Assembly: GCA_963575745.1 (NCBI GenBank)
Contig: CAUYUJ010011558.1
Span: 969,780 to 1,033,779, forward strand
Length of the DNA stretch: 64,000 nucleotides
Source: Prorocentrum cordatum
Lineage: Eukaryota > Sar > Dinophyceae > Prorocentrales > Prorocentraceae
Direction of reading: 5' to 3'
Every line of letters begins with the position of its first letter. The stretch's first letter is position 1. Made by a program: the position numbers and the translations under genes. The notes under the pieces were generated by a model. The model saw nothing but the letters and a program-made list of their open reading frames with translations, had not been told where the DNA came from and did not search any database. Below are positions 63,291-64,000 of the stretch, piece by piece.

Positions 63291-63414
63291 GCTCCGGAGG
63301 AAAAGGTTGGCAATTTTCCACAGTAAAGCGGCGGTGGATCACGCTCTCTCAAATTCTCCAACCGCCCTAGGACAGGCGCCCTCGATGGTTTGGGGATGCT
63401 GGGGGGGCGACCGT

Positions 63415-63490
63415 ATATATATATACACACACATACATACATACATACATACATACATACATACATACATACATACATACATACATACAT
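63415..63490 (+). repeat. TA/CA/CATA microsatellite
   Basis: TATATATATACACACACA followed by (CATA)n. Confidence 0.95.
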
Positions 63491-64000
63491 AAGTCGGCAT
63501 TATTGCCGCTTTCCCTAGACTTCGGATGCGCGCGACGGCTCGCCTATGGAAGATGCCTTGAGCGCTGCTCCAAGTGTGTAAATGTGGTACTCCTCCTCTG
63601 TCCTCCCCTTCTCCCCGCCTCCTCTTCCCGGTGCGATTAATTTTCCCTGGCAAGTAGCGCACGCGTCACCGAGGTTGTGAGCCTGACCTTCTCACAATCT
63701 GTTTATTGCCCGCATTTCCGCCCTTATATGCCCGCCTTTCTCACACTATTTCTGATGCGTTCGCTTGCGGAGGCTGTTAGCGATAGGTGTGTCCGATCTC
63801 TTGTTCTCCCAACCAAAAAAGTAAGAGTCCCTACTGCGAGTAAGCAGCGTTTGGGAAAAGTATGCAGCCCCCCGCAACTGCGGGTAAGAGTGGGGGAGGC
63901 GGGTCGCGGGTGGGTCGCGAGTGAGTCGCGAGTGGGTCGCGGGGTGGGTCGCGGGGTGGGACACGGGTGTGTCACGAAGGGGACGACGATAACAACAACA
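63491..64000. other. No gene recognised
   Basis: GGGTCGCGAGTGGGTCGCGG repeats at 63897-63975; otherwise nothing. Confidence 0.5.

Overview
The window looks like nuclear DNA of a dinoflagellate. The main evidence is the dinoflagellate spliced-leader sequence (CCGTAGCCATTTTGGCTC...), present once intact at 12390-12411 and as tandem degenerate relics at 17337 and 18544. Supporting signs are high GC, very low gene density, introns with GC or GA donors and short direct repeats at their ends, 42-residue RCC1-like repeats, and abundant satellite and trinucleotide DNA. The species cannot be told from the sequence. No prokaryotic gene, rRNA, tRNA or CRISPR array was found.

Layout. From 546 to about 45444 a chain of short plus-strand exons reads as one long Ala/Glu/Arg-rich coiled-coil protein. 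Its largest intron runs from about 4.7 kb to 37.0 kb and holds most of the window's mobile DNA. In order these are: TG microsatellites (1.8-2.7 kb), a foldback MITE (2.9 kb), GAC repeats (4.7-5.05 kb), heptamer arrays (9.2-10.7 kb), a field of GAGACATCC repeats (11.3-12.3 kb), a 20-bp satellite (12.3, 14.1 and 15.2-16.4 kb) interrupted by a spliced-leader retrogene (12390-14078), two more retrogene-like units (17.3 and 18.5 kb), and a 14-kb multi-gene element (19938-33991).

The central discovery is that 14-kb element. It has matched terminal inverted repeats, a candidate 4-bp target duplication (GCTC), AT-rich subterminal repeats and five plus-strand gene units, called orf1 to orf5 here. Before every unit, and after the last, lies an array of a 14-bp palindrome, GGCGGYRCACCGCC. 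There are about 42 copies inside the element and none was found outside it. Some arrays are precisely phased (39/31 bp in one, 35/39 bp in another). orf5 resembles dinoflagellate transposase-like proteins, orf3 and orf4 carry Cys/His or Cys clusters, and orf1 ends its second exon with a SUMO-interaction-like motif. The element is inserted in an older retrogene that keeps its leader relics, A-tail and 16-bp target duplication (GAAGGATTACATGCTT at 18529 and 34956).

Right of the coiled-coil gene the DNA is mostly non-coding: MITEs at 46.8 and 47.0 kb, a fossil Rep-like gene of CRESS-DNA virus or plasmid type (50.84-51.91 kb), an RCC1-repeat gene (54.05-56.26 kb), GAC/GTC repeat fields (56.9-57.9 kb), and a GGGACAGTGG minisatellite bracketed by inverted repeats (62.3-63.2 kb). 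All gene models are by eye. Exon limits follow reading frame, composition and splice signals and have not been tested against transcripts.
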